From contig JAGXSD010000033.1 in assembly GCA_018333955.1 (NCBI GenBank), forward strand, positions 1 through 41,860: a stretch of DNA of 41,860 bases. Reading direction: 5' to 3'. This stretch comes from Erysipelotrichia bacterium (GTDB taxonomy: Bacteria; Bacillota_I; Bacilli_A; Erysipelotrichales; Erysipelotrichaceae). Below the pieces are notes generated by a model that saw only the letters and a program-made list of their open reading frames with translations, had not been told where the DNA came from and did not search any database. Shown one piece after another: positions 16,036 through 24,667 of this stretch; positions within the stretch are counted from its first letter, which is position 1, and every line of letters begins with the position of its first letter. A program made the position numbers and the translations under genes.

Positions 16036-16941
16036 ATGAAACAAGGTTATGGCATATCACATGCGAAAGTCATCTTTATGGGAGAACATAGTGTGGTTTA
16101 TCATCATCCTGCACTGGCCATTCCTTTTAAAGCACTGAGAGCAGAAGTGATGATTCAACCGACCACAAAGTCTTCTTTGCATTGTGATTTATATAGTGGT
16201 TTACTTGATCATGGTCCTAAAAACTTAGAACCAATATTAGAACTCATTAAAACACTTATTACATATTTTAATCTTCCCGAAATCGAAGTGAATATTAATT
16301 CAACCATCCCATTTTCATCGGGTTTAGGAAGTAGTGCTGCCTTAGCTTCAGCCATCACAAAAGCGTTCTATGACTACATGCATACCCCGTTAAGTGATGA
16401 TCAACTCTTTAAATGGGTTCAACAATCAGAAACCATGGCTCATGGAAATCCTTCTGGAGTTGATGCCCTAACCACATCATTTGATCATGCTTGGTGGTTT
16501 ATTAAAGGTCAAGTCCCACAGGCATTAACCATCTCTTTACCAGCATACCTTATTATTGCTCAAACCTTACAATCAGGTTCCACAAAAGAAGCATTAAAGA
16601 TTGTATCTGAGCACATTCAAAGCGAAGGGATGATCAGTATTGATAAGTTAGGACAACTTACTCATGAAGCATTACAAGCGATACAAAGTAAAGATGTTAT
16701 TAAGTTAGGTCACATCATGACCCAAGCTCATGAAACCTTAAGTCATTTAGGCATTAGTACCCCATCATTAGATGAATGTGTGTCCATAGCTCTTGAAAAT
16801 AATGCGTGTGGTGCTAAACTTACAGGAGGTGGACTAGGGGGATGTATGATTGCCTTAGCAAAAAATCAAGAAGATTGTGATACCATCTGTGAAGCCTTAA
16901 GGAAAGTAACTCCTCATGTATGGAGTTTGTCACTCATATGA
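16036..16941 (+). CDS. mvk: Mevalonate kinase
   Basis: 301 residues; GHMP kinase. Phosphorylates mevalonate with ATP, first of the three ATP-dependent steps to IPP. Motifs: substrate-side MGEHSVVYHHPAL near the N-terminus, the ATP loop PFSSGLGSSAALA (about 95-107), the catalytic-region Asp in NPSGVDALT, and the C-terminal glycine loop AKLTGGGLGGCMIAL. ATG 16036 is chosen because it follows the promoter and AGGA; the frame is open upstream to 15976 but through the promoter. It overlaps mvaD by 4 bases and heads a four-gene operon that ends at 19958. Confidence 0.95.
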   Translation: MKQGYGISHAKVIFMGEHSVVYHHPALAIPFKALRAEVMIQPTTKSSLHCDLYSGLLDHGPKNLEPILELIKTLITYFNLPEIEVNINSTIPFSSGLGSSAALASAITKAFYDYMHTPLSDDQLFKWVQQSETMAHGNPSGVDALTTSFDHAWWFIKGQVPQALTISLPAYLIIAQTLQSGSTKEALKIVSEHIQSEGMISIDKLGQLTHEALQAIQSKDVIKLGHIMTQAHETLSHLGISTPSLDECVSIALENNACGAKLTGGGLGGCMIALAKNQEDCDTICEALRKVTPHVWSLSLI

Positions 16942-17891
16942 AAAAGAAAGTCATTGCAAAAGCCCCAGTCAACATTGCCCTCATTAAGTATTGGGGGAAA
17001 GAACATGAAGAAGAAGTGATTCCTTATACAGGTTCACTCTCTTTAAGCGTCAGTGAACTGCATACCACCACCATGATTACAGAGTGTCCTCAAGGATTTT
17101 CATTTATTCTTAATGGCAAGAAAGCCAGTAAGGAAGATGCTTCAAAAATTAAGAAATTTTTACTTCATTTTGCGCAAGAACATGAACTAGAAGGCATTTG
17201 CATTATTTCTGAAAATACAGGTCCTACCGCAAGTGGTGTAGCATCAAGTGCAAGTGGTTTTGCGGCCTTATCCAAAGCCGCGAATGTTTTCTTTGAAACC
17301 TACTATGATGATCAAACCTTAGCGAACATTACACGCTTAGGCAGTGGCTCGGCATGTCGTAGTTTATATGGTGGACTTGTCGTGTGGGAGAAAACGGGGG
17401 AAGTGTACACCATTCGAGAAGATGGATTTGATTTTATTATGGTGTTTGCATTATTGAATCATCATCGAAAATCAATTTCCTCAAAACAAGCCATGAAAAA
17501 CACGGTAAAAACGTCGCCATTTTATCCAACCTGGGTGAGTAAAACAACTCAAGATTTAGTTGCTATGAAACACGCCATTCATGTGGAAGATTTAAAAGCC
17601 ATTGGAGAACTCACTCAATCCTCAGCCTTAGCCATGCATGCCAGCATGCTTGCGGCAGTTCCACCCACGTTATACTTAAACTCACATTCATTAGAGATTG
17701 TTCATGCGATGATACAACTTCAAGAAGAAGGGGAGTTCGCTTATCCAACCATGGATGCGGGGATGCATGTCAAGGTCTTAACAAACCAACAATCCTTGCA
17801 TAAAGTCCTAGAAACCCTTGAACATTTCAAGGTTAAAGATATTGTCGTGACTCATCCTGAGAAAGGAGCACAAATCCTTCATGAAGAATAA
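16938..17891 (+). CDS. mvaD: Diphosphomevalonate decarboxylase
   Basis: 317 residues from ATG 16938, overlapping the mvk stop (ATGA). Converts mevalonate diphosphate to isopentenyl diphosphate with ATP. Diagnostic motifs: APVNIALIKYWGK at the N-terminus, the phosphate loop NTGPTASGVASSASGFAAL (about 95-113), GSGSACRSLYGG, and TMDAGMHVKVL near the C-terminus carrying the catalytic Asp. Length matches the family (about 310-330). Next gene starts 11 bases before this one ends. Confidence 0.95.
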   Translation: MKKKVIAKAPVNIALIKYWGKEHEEEVIPYTGSLSLSVSELHTTTMITECPQGFSFILNGKKASKEDASKIKKFLLHFAQEHELEGICIISENTGPTASGVASSASGFAALSKAANVFFETYYDDQTLANITRLGSGSACRSLYGGLVVWEKTGEVYTIREDGFDFIMVFALLNHHRKSISSKQAMKNTVKTSPFYPTWVSKTTQDLVAMKHAIHVEDLKAIGELTQSSALAMHASMLAAVPPTLYLNSHSLEIVHAMIQLQEEGEFAYPTMDAGMHVKVLTNQQSLHKVLETLEHFKVKDIVVTHPEKGAQILHEE

Positions 17892-18939
17892 AAAATACAG
17901 TGCATTTGCCCCTGGTAAAGTCTACTTTGCGGGTGAATATGCCGTTGTGAGTGCACTAAGCAGTGCCATTATTTTTAATACCCGAGTGGGTGTGAATACA
18001 AGTTTTGAAATGGAAGAAAAGTGGCGTGTAACCTCGTCTCAACATCAAGAAGGTTATGAACTCATTCAACATTTAGGATTAGTATTCATACCAAGTAACT
18101 TGCTTGTGCAAGATGCGATTAATGTGGTACAACGTTACGCTCAACAACACAACATCCCTTGTATTTGGGGACATCTTCATATTGAAAGTTCACTTGATTA
18201 TAACACCACCACGAAGTATGGATTAGGCTCAAGTGGAGCGGTATGTGTTAGCGTAATTAAAGTACTCACACAAGCCTATGGCTTTGAGTTATCACCATTG
18301 GAAATCTATAAGCTGGCGGTACTTTCTCAACTAGAGCACTTCCCATTTTCATCCTATGGGGATATAGCAGTCAGTGCATTTAATACTTGGATTTTATACC
18401 ATAAATATGATGATACTTGGTTAACTCAACATATGCATAAAGATTTAGAGTGGTTACTTCATCATGTTTGGCCATTACTACAAATAGAACCCATTCAAGA
18501 ACATAGTTTTCCATTAAGTCTTGTATTTACGAATGCTTCAGCTGATTCGCAAGAAATGGTTAAGATTATGAAACAACATGCCACTAAAGCGTATTACACA
18601 CTCTTTATTGACACGACTAAATCCAATATCGAGCCTCTTTCTAAAGCAATGGATCAAGATTGTATGAGTAATGTAATCAAGCATACTAAATCATTATCAC
18701 GTGCATTAGATATGCTTCAAAGAAACACCAAACTTAATATTAAAACAGAAACCATGGAGCATATTGCATCCCTCATTGAACCTTTTGATGGCTTTATTAA
18801 AGTCTCAGGTGCAGGAGGGGGAGATTGTGTGTGGTGTTTATATCCAGATGTCTTGAATCAACAATTAGGCAATGATGTGCTTGCGCAAGCAGGATATAAA
18901 ATACTCGATGAACTTGTGTTTCATCCCAAAGTAGGTTAA
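17881..18939 (+). CDS. mvaK2: Phosphomevalonate kinase
   Basis: 352 residues; GHMP kinase that makes mevalonate diphosphate. N-terminal PGKVYFAGEYAVV, ATP loop KYGLGSSGAVCVSVIK (about residues 105-120), and C-terminal KVSGAGGGDCVW are the three family motifs. It overlaps mvaD by 11 bases, with AAGGAG at the expected distance inside mvaD. The gene order kinase, decarboxylase, kinase, isomerase is that of staphylococci, streptococci and relatives. Confidence 0.95.
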   Translation: MKNKKYSAFAPGKVYFAGEYAVVSALSSAIIFNTRVGVNTSFEMEEKWRVTSSQHQEGYELIQHLGLVFIPSNLLVQDAINVVQRYAQQHNIPCIWGHLHIESSLDYNTTTKYGLGSSGAVCVSVIKVLTQAYGFELSPLEIYKLAVLSQLEHFPFSSYGDIAVSAFNTWILYHKYDDTWLTQHMHKDLEWLLHHVWPLLQIEPIQEHSFPLSLVFTNASADSQEMVKIMKQHATKAYYTLFIDTTKSNIEPLSKAMDQDCMSNVIKHTKSLSRALDMLQRNTKLNIKTETMEHIASLIEPFDGFIKVSGAGGGDCVWCLYPDVLNQQLGNDVLAQAGYKILDELVFHPKVG

Positions 18940-18941
18940 AT

Positions 18942-19958
18942 ATGAGTCAAAGAAAAGATGATCATATTCAATTCGCTTTAGCCCAAAAACATGGTTCCAA
19001 TGATTTTGATAAGATGCGTTTTGTGCATACTTCAATTCCTAGTACAAAATTAGAGGATATTGATATTAGCACTACCTTAGGGCCATTCACACTAAACACT
19101 CCATTTTTTATTAATGCAATGACGGGTGGAAGTGAACAAAGCCTTCGTATCAATGAAAAACTAGCTTACTTAGCCAAGGCTTGTGATCTTGTGATGGCGA
19201 CAGGATCTTGCTCAATTGCGCTTAAAAATCCTGCTCTCAATGATTCTTTCACCATTTTAGAAAAAGTTTATCCAGAAGGTCTTCGCTTTGCGAATGTTGG
19301 GGCAGGTCATCGAAGTAAGCAAGTCAATCAAGCGGTGGATTTAGTGAAGGCTCATGCATGCCAAATTCATGTGAATGCCTTACAAGAAATTGTCATGCCT
19401 GAAGGGGATAAAGATTTCTCATCATGGTGGGATGATTTAAAAGAGTGTGTTGAACACGCAAAAGTTCCACTTATTGTCAAGGAAGTAGGATTTGGCATGA
19501 GTCCGACCACTATCCTTAAACTTCAAGGTATTGGTATCACCATGATTGATGTGAGTGGTCAAGGGGGAACTGACTTTGCATGGATTGAAAATCAACGTCG
19601 TGCACAACCTTTAAATTTCTTTAATGGTTGGGGACATTCTACCCTTGAAAGCCTATTGAGTGTCAAAGGTAAGACTCATGTGGATCTTATCGCAAGTGGA
19701 GGTATTCGTGGTGCTTTAGATATTGCGAAGGCACTTGCGGCTGGCGCAAAAGCAGTAGGATTATCCTCTTATTTTTTAAGACTTGTCAGTGAGACTTCAC
19801 TTGAGGAATCAATCACCATTGTGAATCAACTTAAAGAAGATTTAAAAAAGATTATGTGTGTCCTCGATGTGAAAAACGTGGAGGAACTATCAAAAACTGC
19901 ATTTATTTGTGATCAAGACTTACAATATCGCGTCGATCAACTCATTAACACATTTTAA
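18942..19958 (+). CDS. fni: Type 2 isopentenyl-diphosphate delta-isomerase (FMN-dependent)
   Basis: 338 residues. Interconverts IPP and DMAPP using reduced FMN and Mg2+. Visible motifs: RKDDHIQFAL at the N-terminus (typically RKDEH), INAMTGGS, MATGSCSIALKNP, DVSGQGGTDFAWIENQR and the FMN phosphate site ASGGIRGALDIAKALAAGAKAVGLS (split motif around residues 245-270). It starts 2 bases after mvaK2 and closes the operon ahead of a strong terminator. Together the four genes take mevalonate to both C5 units; HMG-CoA synthase and reductase must be elsewhere. Confidence 0.95.
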   Translation: MSQRKDDHIQFALAQKHGSNDFDKMRFVHTSIPSTKLEDIDISTTLGPFTLNTPFFINAMTGGSEQSLRINEKLAYLAKACDLVMATGSCSIALKNPALNDSFTILEKVYPEGLRFANVGAGHRSKQVNQAVDLVKAHACQIHVNALQEIVMPEGDKDFSSWWDDLKECVEHAKVPLIVKEVGFGMSPTTILKLQGIGITMIDVSGQGGTDFAWIENQRRAQPLNFFNGWGHSTLESLLSVKGKTHVDLIASGGIRGALDIAKALAAGAKAVGLSSYFLRLVSETSLEESITIVNQLKEDLKKIMCVLDVKNVEELSKTAFICDQDLQYRVDQLINTF

Positions 19959-19960
19959 TA

Positions 19961-19995
19961 AAAACCACATTCATGAGTGAATGTGGTTTATTTCT
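19961..19995. terminator. Bidirectional terminator after the mevalonate operon
   Basis: AAACCACATTCA, loop TGAG, TGAATGTGGTTT, then TATTTCTTT: a perfect 12-bp stem. It also serves the convergent regulator gene whose stop is at 19996. Confidence 0.9.
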
Positions 19996-20766
19996 TTACA
20001 AGTATTTCTTAAGTTCAGTGGCTGAGAACTCAGTAGAGAAACTAAAGCGATTGGCCAGGACATAGATATCGCCATACTCAAATTGTTTGTAGCGTTTATT
20101 AAAGGAATGAATACGACCATAATAGACCGGCACATTTCGTGATATATTTAACACTTCACTGACATATATAGTAGCAGGTATAACAGAAGAAATGCGTCGT
20201 GAATACTCAAATGAATATTCAGGATAATGATTTTTTAAGCAAGTATATAATGTATCTTGAGTCAAATCAATTTTATCAAGGTCTTTAAACATCTTGACCG
20301 GTAAGTAGGAGTTTGAGAATGCAATCAGCTCATGATCCGCATAATATTTTCTTTGAATATAATAAAGAGGTTCACGGTCTCTAAACTCTGCATCCTTAAA
20401 TCGTTTAGGATAATGCTTGGTAATGCCAAACTCAGCAATCTCTTCTCTCACATGAGAATATTGAGAACTTAACATGTCGTGAAGTGCTTCAAGTTTATGA
20501 TAAGTCATAGATGGGAACTTACGAGTTAATGTGAAAAATTCTTTCCCATTTTTGCGAGCAATTCCAGTTTGAACAACTTCATCAAGAATTTCAATCACTC
20601 GTTGTTTAGTTAATTCAGGCACTAGTTCGTGAAGTTCATCCACATTGAGTTGTGTATTAGGGGGTAATAATTGTTTTTGAACTGCTTGCGTAATCGAATT
20701 AAAAAGTTGAATGTCTACACTTTCTTTACGGCGACGATCGATATCAAAGGTATGTTGATGATTCAT
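19996..20766 (-). CDS. GntR-like regulator with UTRA-type ligand domain (second of a tandem pair)
   Basis: 256 residues. The C-terminal two thirds (about 80-256) have the features of a UTRA ligand-binding domain (YIQRKYYADHELIAFSNSYLPV, and YVLANRFSFSTEF near the end). The N-terminal 75 residues look like a winged helix (LNVDELHELVPELTKQRVIEILDEVV followed by ARKNGKEFFTL) but differ from classical GntR, so the DNA-binding call is tentative. Its ATG overlaps the stop of the upstream GntR gene by 4 bases, so both are made from one mRNA and may work as a heteromer. The ligand, often a sugar phosphate or amino-acid derivative in this family, cannot be read from sequence. Confidence 0.75.
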   Translation of the reverse strand: MNHQHTFDIDRRRKESVDIQLFNSITQAVQKQLLPPNTQLNVDELHELVPELTKQRVIEILDEVVQTGIARKNGKEFFTLTRKFPSMTYHKLEALHDMLSSQYSHVREEIAEFGITKHYPKRFKDAEFRDREPLYYIQRKYYADHELIAFSNSYLPVKMFKDLDKIDLTQDTLYTCLKNHYPEYSFEYSRRISSVIPATIYVSEVLNISRNVPVYYGRIHSFNKRYKQFEYGDIYVLANRFSFSTEFSATELKKYL

Positions 20767-21503
20767 GATTCATCTCCTTCTTCAATGAGAGTTTCAAGAT
20801 TTGAGTTTTTTCCACTCATAACATATTGTCGTAATGCGATAATGTCATTATTTTGATCCACAAACGATATTTTAATTCGATGAATCGCATCAGGCATATC
20901 AAGTTTTAATAAGTTCACGACGGGTCCATTGGCTTCTTCAAGTGAGATCGTCATGGTCGCTCCCTTAAAATGAGATGTAACAGCATCAAATGGGGATTGA
21001 TTTGCAACAATAGCTGATTCAACTTCTTGAGATAATTTTGAATGAAACACATCTTCAACATATAGTAGCGGTCCAAATGGATTCGCATACACTTGTGCTT
21101 GAGAAATGACTTTTGATTGAATGGGGAAATACACCGCAAGAGTACTAGCAGCTTGCACTTCTTTAAAGTCATTGAGCACAATAAACGAACTCACATCACT
21201 TTTCTTTTGAATTAAAGCTTTATCAAGGCGTAGCAAATCTTGATACACAAAAGTTAAATGAGAGGTTGCCGAAATAAACGTACCTTTTCCTTTAATTCGA
21301 TAAAGGATACCTTGATCTTCTAATGATTGATAGGCTTGTCGTACGACAGTACGAGATATATTAAAGAAGTCACATAAATCATCTTCTTTAGGAAGAACAT
21401 CATGTGTTCGCAAAATATGCGAATCTAACGCTTTCAAAATACCGTTTTCAATTTGCTTATAAATAGGAACTGATGATGTTTTATCAATATGAAGATAGTA
21501 CAT
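20763..21503 (-). CDS. GntR/HutC-family transcriptional regulator
   Basis: 246 residues, ATG preceded by AAAGGAGGTCATT. The N-terminal winged helix is classical GntR: SSVPIYKQIENGILKAL, DVLPKEDDLCDFFNISRTVV, RQAYQSLEDQGILYRIKGKG, TFIS. The UTRA domain (about 85-240) contains PFGPLLYVEDVFHSKL and ends in IALRQYVMSGKN. Such regulators usually repress a nearby operon and themselves. No metabolic operon is adjacent; the mevalonate operon converges on it across a strong terminator. Two direct copies of ATATTCAC flank its -35 box and are a likely operator. Confidence 0.9.
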   Translation of the reverse strand: MYYLHIDKTSSVPIYKQIENGILKALDSHILRTHDVLPKEDDLCDFFNISRTVVRQAYQSLEDQGILYRIKGKGTFISATSHLTFVYQDLLRLDKALIQKKSDVSSFIVLNDFKEVQAASTLAVYFPIQSKVISQAQVYANPFGPLLYVEDVFHSKLSQEVESAIVANQSPFDAVTSHFKGATMTISLEEANGPVVNLLKLDMPDAIHRIKISFVDQNNDIIALRQYVMSGKNSNLETLIEEGDES

Positions 21504-21525
21504 AATGACCTCCTTTGCATATGTA

Positions 21526-21564
21526 ATTATACGTTAAATATTCACAAAGTAAAGATATATTCAC
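21526..21564 (-). promoter_or_regulatory. Promoter with direct-repeat operator for the GntR pair
   Basis: Reverse strand -10 TATAAT (21526-21531), 17-base spacer, weak -35 CTTTAC (21549-21554). ATATTCAC occurs at 21538-21545, inside the spacer, and again at 21557-21564, 19 bases away on the same face of the helix, which suits autorepression. Confidence 0.5.
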
Positions 21565-21670
21565 GATAATTTGTATTGTGTTAAATTAAAACTTATTGAA
21601 TCGCTTCAATGTCTTGGTTTTGAAACCAAACCTATGTGTTTTGAATAATAATATAACATTACTTACCAAT

Positions 21671-21725
21671 AAAAAACCCTAGACTCTTCAAGATTCATGT
21701 TTATGTTTCATTGAGTCAAAGGGTT
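21671..21725 (-). terminator. Terminator of the Trk potassium operon
   Basis: AACCC-ACTC arm (21675-21686) pairs with GAGT-GGGTT (21713-21725) around a long AT-rich loop; on the reverse strand the stem is followed by TTTTTTAT. The rest of the 250-base gap between the regulators and trkH holds a second small hairpin (TTGGTTT-TG-AAACCAA near 21617-21632) and no gene that I can support. Confidence 0.6.
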
Positions 21726-21753
21726 ATTGAAGCAATCAATTAGCTATTAAAGA

Positions 21754-23187
21754 TCACGAATTAAATAAACGATGTTTTAGAGTCATTGCGGCTGCAATAA
21801 CAACTAGTATTTCAAGCCTTCCTAATATCATCCCGATGATGGATGTGATTAAAACAATATTGGAAGCACTGAGTGAGATGATTCCTACAGAAGTTCCTAC
21901 TGTGCCTAATGAGGAAGCAAACTCAAAGAATGAATCTAATAAAGTATATCCTTGGCCTGCAATGATCAACGTACCAAACACAAGAAACATGATATAGATA
22001 AGTACATACATAGAAGCATCAAGCGACATTGCTTTGTCGATAACCAAGGTTTCTCCACGACTATTATGCATGGTGGATTCTTTAATAACTTGTCGAGGCA
22101 AGGTATATCGTCTAACGTGCATAATCATTGATTTAAACACTGCGACAACTCGGCTTTGTTTAATACCTCCCGCAGTGGATCCACTACCTCCACCGATAAT
22201 CATTAAGAAGATTAAAACTAGAACCCAAACAGGTCGCCATAGTGAGTAAGATGTGGTTGTGAATCCAGTGGTTGTGATAGAGGAGATAAGTTCAAATAAT
22301 ATAGTACGAACTCCCACTTGAAATTGTGCCCCAGATAGTAAAATGAAACAAAGGGACAGTAAAGTAACACCAACTAATAGTTTAAATTCTGAAGTCCTAA
22401 AGAAATTCATAAACTGACGCTTTATTAATAGCATATGAGCCGCAAAATTAGTTGCTCCTAATATCATAAGAACCATAGTAAACCATTCAATCCAAGACGA
22501 TTGATAGAAAGCTAGTGATTGAGATCTTGGTGCAAATCCTCCTGTTGATAAAGCAGCCATAGAAATATTGATGGCATCAAATAGTCCCATTCCTAAAACA
22601 ACATAGCCTAATATCCCAAATATGACATATCCAAGATATATTAATGAGATAAGACGAGCTGATTTTAATACATTAGGAAGTAAACGATCATTATGACCTT
22701 CTTGAGTATAAAGCTTTAAACCATATGAATCTGAAAGGAAAGTAAATACGATTAAGACAATGCCGACCCCTCCAAAGAATTGAGTCAAACTTCGATATAA
22801 CAAGATCGTTTGACTAGCAGAATCTACATTGATTACACTTAATCCTGTAGTAGTCCAACCACTTGTGGATTCAAATATGGCTTGAACAATTGTAAGATTA
22901 GTTAGAAATAGGTAAGGTATCGCAGAGAAAACGATTGTCATGATCCACGTCAATGTCACAATAATGGCATCATCACCACGATGCAAACGACAGTTTTTGA
23001 ATGGAAGTGTTAATCGAGCGATTAGAATATTAAATCCTAGGATAATCAATGCAATAAAGAACATTATAGCTATTTCATTATGGTTTTGAGGTTGAAATAA
23101 GAATGAGAATAGACTAATAAACATAGGTAGAACACTAAAGCGACATAAAGTGGAAACATAATGCAAAATAGTAAGATATGATTTCAT
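21754..23187 (-). CDS. trkH: TrkH-family potassium uptake channel subunit
   Basis: 477 residues with four helix-pore-helix repeats. The selectivity loops are visible in order: STSGWTTTGLSV, AALSTGGFAPRS, SITTTGFTTTSYS and SSLGTVGTSVG, each with the conserved Gly, with GGVGIVLIVF ahead of repeat 1. TrkH proteins conduct K+ (or Na+ and K+) and are gated by RCK subunits of the TrkA type, which are encoded immediately upstream and overlap by 4 bases. The gene ends the operon. Direction of control by the KdpDE-like genes upstream is inferred from position. Confidence 0.92.
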   Translation of the reverse strand: MKSYLTILHYVSTLCRFSVLPMFISLFSFLFQPQNHNEIAIMFFIALIILGFNILIARLTLPFKNCRLHRGDDAIIVTLTWIMTIVFSAIPYLFLTNLTIVQAIFESTSGWTTTGLSVINVDSASQTILLYRSLTQFFGGVGIVLIVFTFLSDSYGLKLYTQEGHNDRLLPNVLKSARLISLIYLGYVIFGILGYVVLGMGLFDAINISMAALSTGGFAPRSQSLAFYQSSWIEWFTMVLMILGATNFAAHMLLIKRQFMNFFRTSEFKLLVGVTLLSLCFILLSGAQFQVGVRTILFELISSITTTGFTTTSYSLWRPVWVLVLIFLMIIGGGSGSTAGGIKQSRVVAVFKSMIMHVRRYTLPRQVIKESTMHNSRGETLVIDKAMSLDASMYVLIYIMFLVFGTLIIAGQGYTLLDSFFEFASSLGTVGTSVGIISLSASNIVLITSIIGMILGRLEILVVIAAAMTLKHRLFNS

Positions 23188-23864
23188 GTTATTTTTACCT
23201 GAGTTAATTTTTGAATTGTATTCGCTTTGTCGCTTTCAGTGGTCAAAACAATACATTTATCATTACTCATCAAGATGGTATCTCCTTTTGGGATAATACT
23301 TTCTCCATGTCGAATTATACATGCTACAATCGCTTGTTTTGGTAAGTCGATCGACATAATTGGTTGAGAACAAACCTGTGCAGAAGCAGATATCATAACC
23401 TCAAATAATCCTATTTTTCCAGCTTCAATCGGGATATAGTTTTCGATTTTTTCCAGTATTACAAGTTGTTCAATCATATTGGATACAATGTAAGTACTTG
23501 AAATCACATTAGAAACTCCAAGTTTCTTAAACATCTCAACATTGATAGGATTATTCACTGTACAAAAGACTTTCTTAACTTTAAATTGATACTTAGCAAT
23601 CTGCGAAGCAATTAAGTTGTCCGCATCTGAAGGCATAAGTGCAATAAGATAGTCTGAACTTTCAATATTTAAGTCTTCAAATATATAAGGTTTTGTTCCA
23701 TCAGCGCAAGCTATGGTTGCGGTTGGAAATTCATGGACAAGTTCTTCACAAAAGGCTTCACTATCATTGATGATTGTGACATTAAGATTCTTTTTAATGA
23801 AAGATTTTGTTAAGAAATGAGCTTTTTTCCGTCCACCTACAATGACGACACGTTGTTGTCTCAT
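23184..23864 (-). CDS. TrkA-like RCK subunit (RCK_N plus RCK_C)
   Basis: 226 residues. Residues 1-125 form a Rossmann-type RCK_N domain (VVIVGGRKKAHFL, IINDSEAF, ACADGTKP, IALMPSDADNLIASQIAK). The glycine loop reads GGRKKA rather than GxGxxG, so nucleotide binding is doubtful. Residues about 140-225 form an RCK_C domain (LFEVMISASAQVC, then IPKGDTILMSNDKCIVLT), which in relatives binds ligands such as c-di-AMP. It overlaps the gene on each side by 4 bases. Together with the upstream short TrkA-like protein it looks like one TrkA split in two. Confidence 0.85.
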   Translation of the reverse strand: MRQQRVVIVGGRKKAHFLTKSFIKKNLNVTIINDSEAFCEELVHEFPTATIACADGTKPYIFEDLNIESSDYLIALMPSDADNLIASQIAKYQFKVKKVFCTVNNPINVEMFKKLGVSNVISSTYIVSNMIEQLVILEKIENYIPIEAGKIGLFEVMISASAQVCSQPIMSIDLPKQAIVACIIRHGESIIPKGDTILMSNDKCIVLTTESDKANTIQKLTQVKIT

Positions 23865-24277
23865 AAGACACCTCCTAGACGTTTTTCAAATTCTAAAATT
23901 GCTAAAGAAGAAGTATTTATAAACTCAATTTGATAAGTTTGACATAAAGGTTCTTTAGACTGATCATATAAACGAGCATATACTTTTTTAACACCTAAAA
24001 TTTTACTAGCGATTTCAGAAACCATAAGATTTAAGTTGTCATGATCGGTTACCACAATGACAACGTCATCACTTTGTAAGTCCAAATCTAAAATATTCTG
24101 CGAATTTTGAGCATCTTTAGTCATAATGTATCCACTATATCCTTCATGGAGCTTTCTAAATGAGTCAGCATCTTGATCCATGATGGTCACTTCATGACCA
24201 GACAATGAAAGCCATGAAGCAATACTTGCTCCAAGTCTTGAGCATCCAATCACAAAAAATCGTTTATTTTTTTTCAT
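23861..24277 (-). CDS. Short TrkA-like protein, RCK_N domain only
   Basis: 138 residues from ATG 24277, preceded by AAAGGAAC; the longer frame upstream lacks a ribosome site and runs into the TPR gene. It is a single Rossmann RCK_N domain with an intact dinucleotide loop (VIGCSRLGASIASWL) and the acidic residue after beta-2 (TIMDQD), followed by DLQSDDVVIVVTDHDNLNLM. No RCK_C domain follows; the chain stops after about 140 residues. This is the nucleotide-binding-competent half, complementary to the next gene whose loop is degraded. It probably assembles with that protein on TrkH. Confidence 0.85.
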   Translation of the reverse strand: MKKNKRFFVIGCSRLGASIASWLSLSGHEVTIMDQDADSFRKLHEGYSGYIMTKDAQNSQNILDLDLQSDDVVIVVTDHDNLNLMVSEIASKILGVKKVYARLYDQSKEPLCQTYQIEFINTSSLAILEFEKRLGGVL

Positions 24278-24287
24278 AGTGTTCCTT

Positions 24288-24578
24288 TCAGAAATATATC
24301 TGGTTGATAGAGCGTGTATGCATTTGAAATTCAATGACGTTCATTCTTGAAGCATCATACGAAGGACTTAATGCATAAGCAGCTCGATAATGTTTCATGG
24401 CTAAGATGGCTTCGCCTCTCATTTCATACCAACATCCTAAAAGATTATGAGCCCAAGGTTCGTTAGGATAGTTTCTTAATAAATCTAAAATAAGATTATA
24501 AGTCTCATCAAATTTCTTGTCTTTTAGTAATTTGACAATAGTTTTAACTTCTTCGTAATCTTCGTGTGGGTTTAACAT
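24288..24578 (-). CDS. Small TPR-like protein
   Basis: 96 residues, ATG preceded by GGTGGAGG. Residues about 25-85 contain two helix-turn-helix repeats of the tetratricopeptide type (FDETYNLILDLLRNYPNEPW, AHNLLGCWYEMRGEAILAMK, HYRAAYALSPSYDASRMNVI), with the usual Ala/Gly and Pro positions. Such modules bind partner proteins. It is the first gene of the Trk operon, 10 bases ahead of the short TrkA gene's start, so a role in assembling or regulating the K+ channel is plausible but not shown. Confidence 0.8.
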   Translation of the reverse strand: MLNPHEDYEEVKTIVKLLKDKKFDETYNLILDLLRNYPNEPWAHNLLGCWYEMRGEAILAMKHYRAAYALSPSYDASRMNVIEFQMHTRSINQIYF

Positions 24579-24612
24579 AGTTTACCTCCACCTTTATTGT
24601 ATTTTTTTCAAT

Positions 24613-24646
24613 ATAAAAACGATGTTAAGGGTACCTAACATCGTAT
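24613..24646 (-). terminator. Terminator after the KdpDE-like genes
   Basis: ACGATGTTA and TAACATCGT arms (24619-24645) around a GGTACC-containing loop, followed on the reverse strand by TTTTTAT. It separates the two-component genes from the Trk operon, which therefore needs its own promoter; TACAAT lies about 20 bases before the TPR gene. Confidence 0.85.
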
Positions 24647-24667
24647 AAAGATACTATAAATTTAGAG

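Noticed and set aside
24579-24667. c-di-AMP (ydaO-type) riboswitch ahead of the potassium genes
   Set aside because: Fewer than 100 bases are available and they are filled by a terminator and a promoter; no ydaO-like conserved core is visible.
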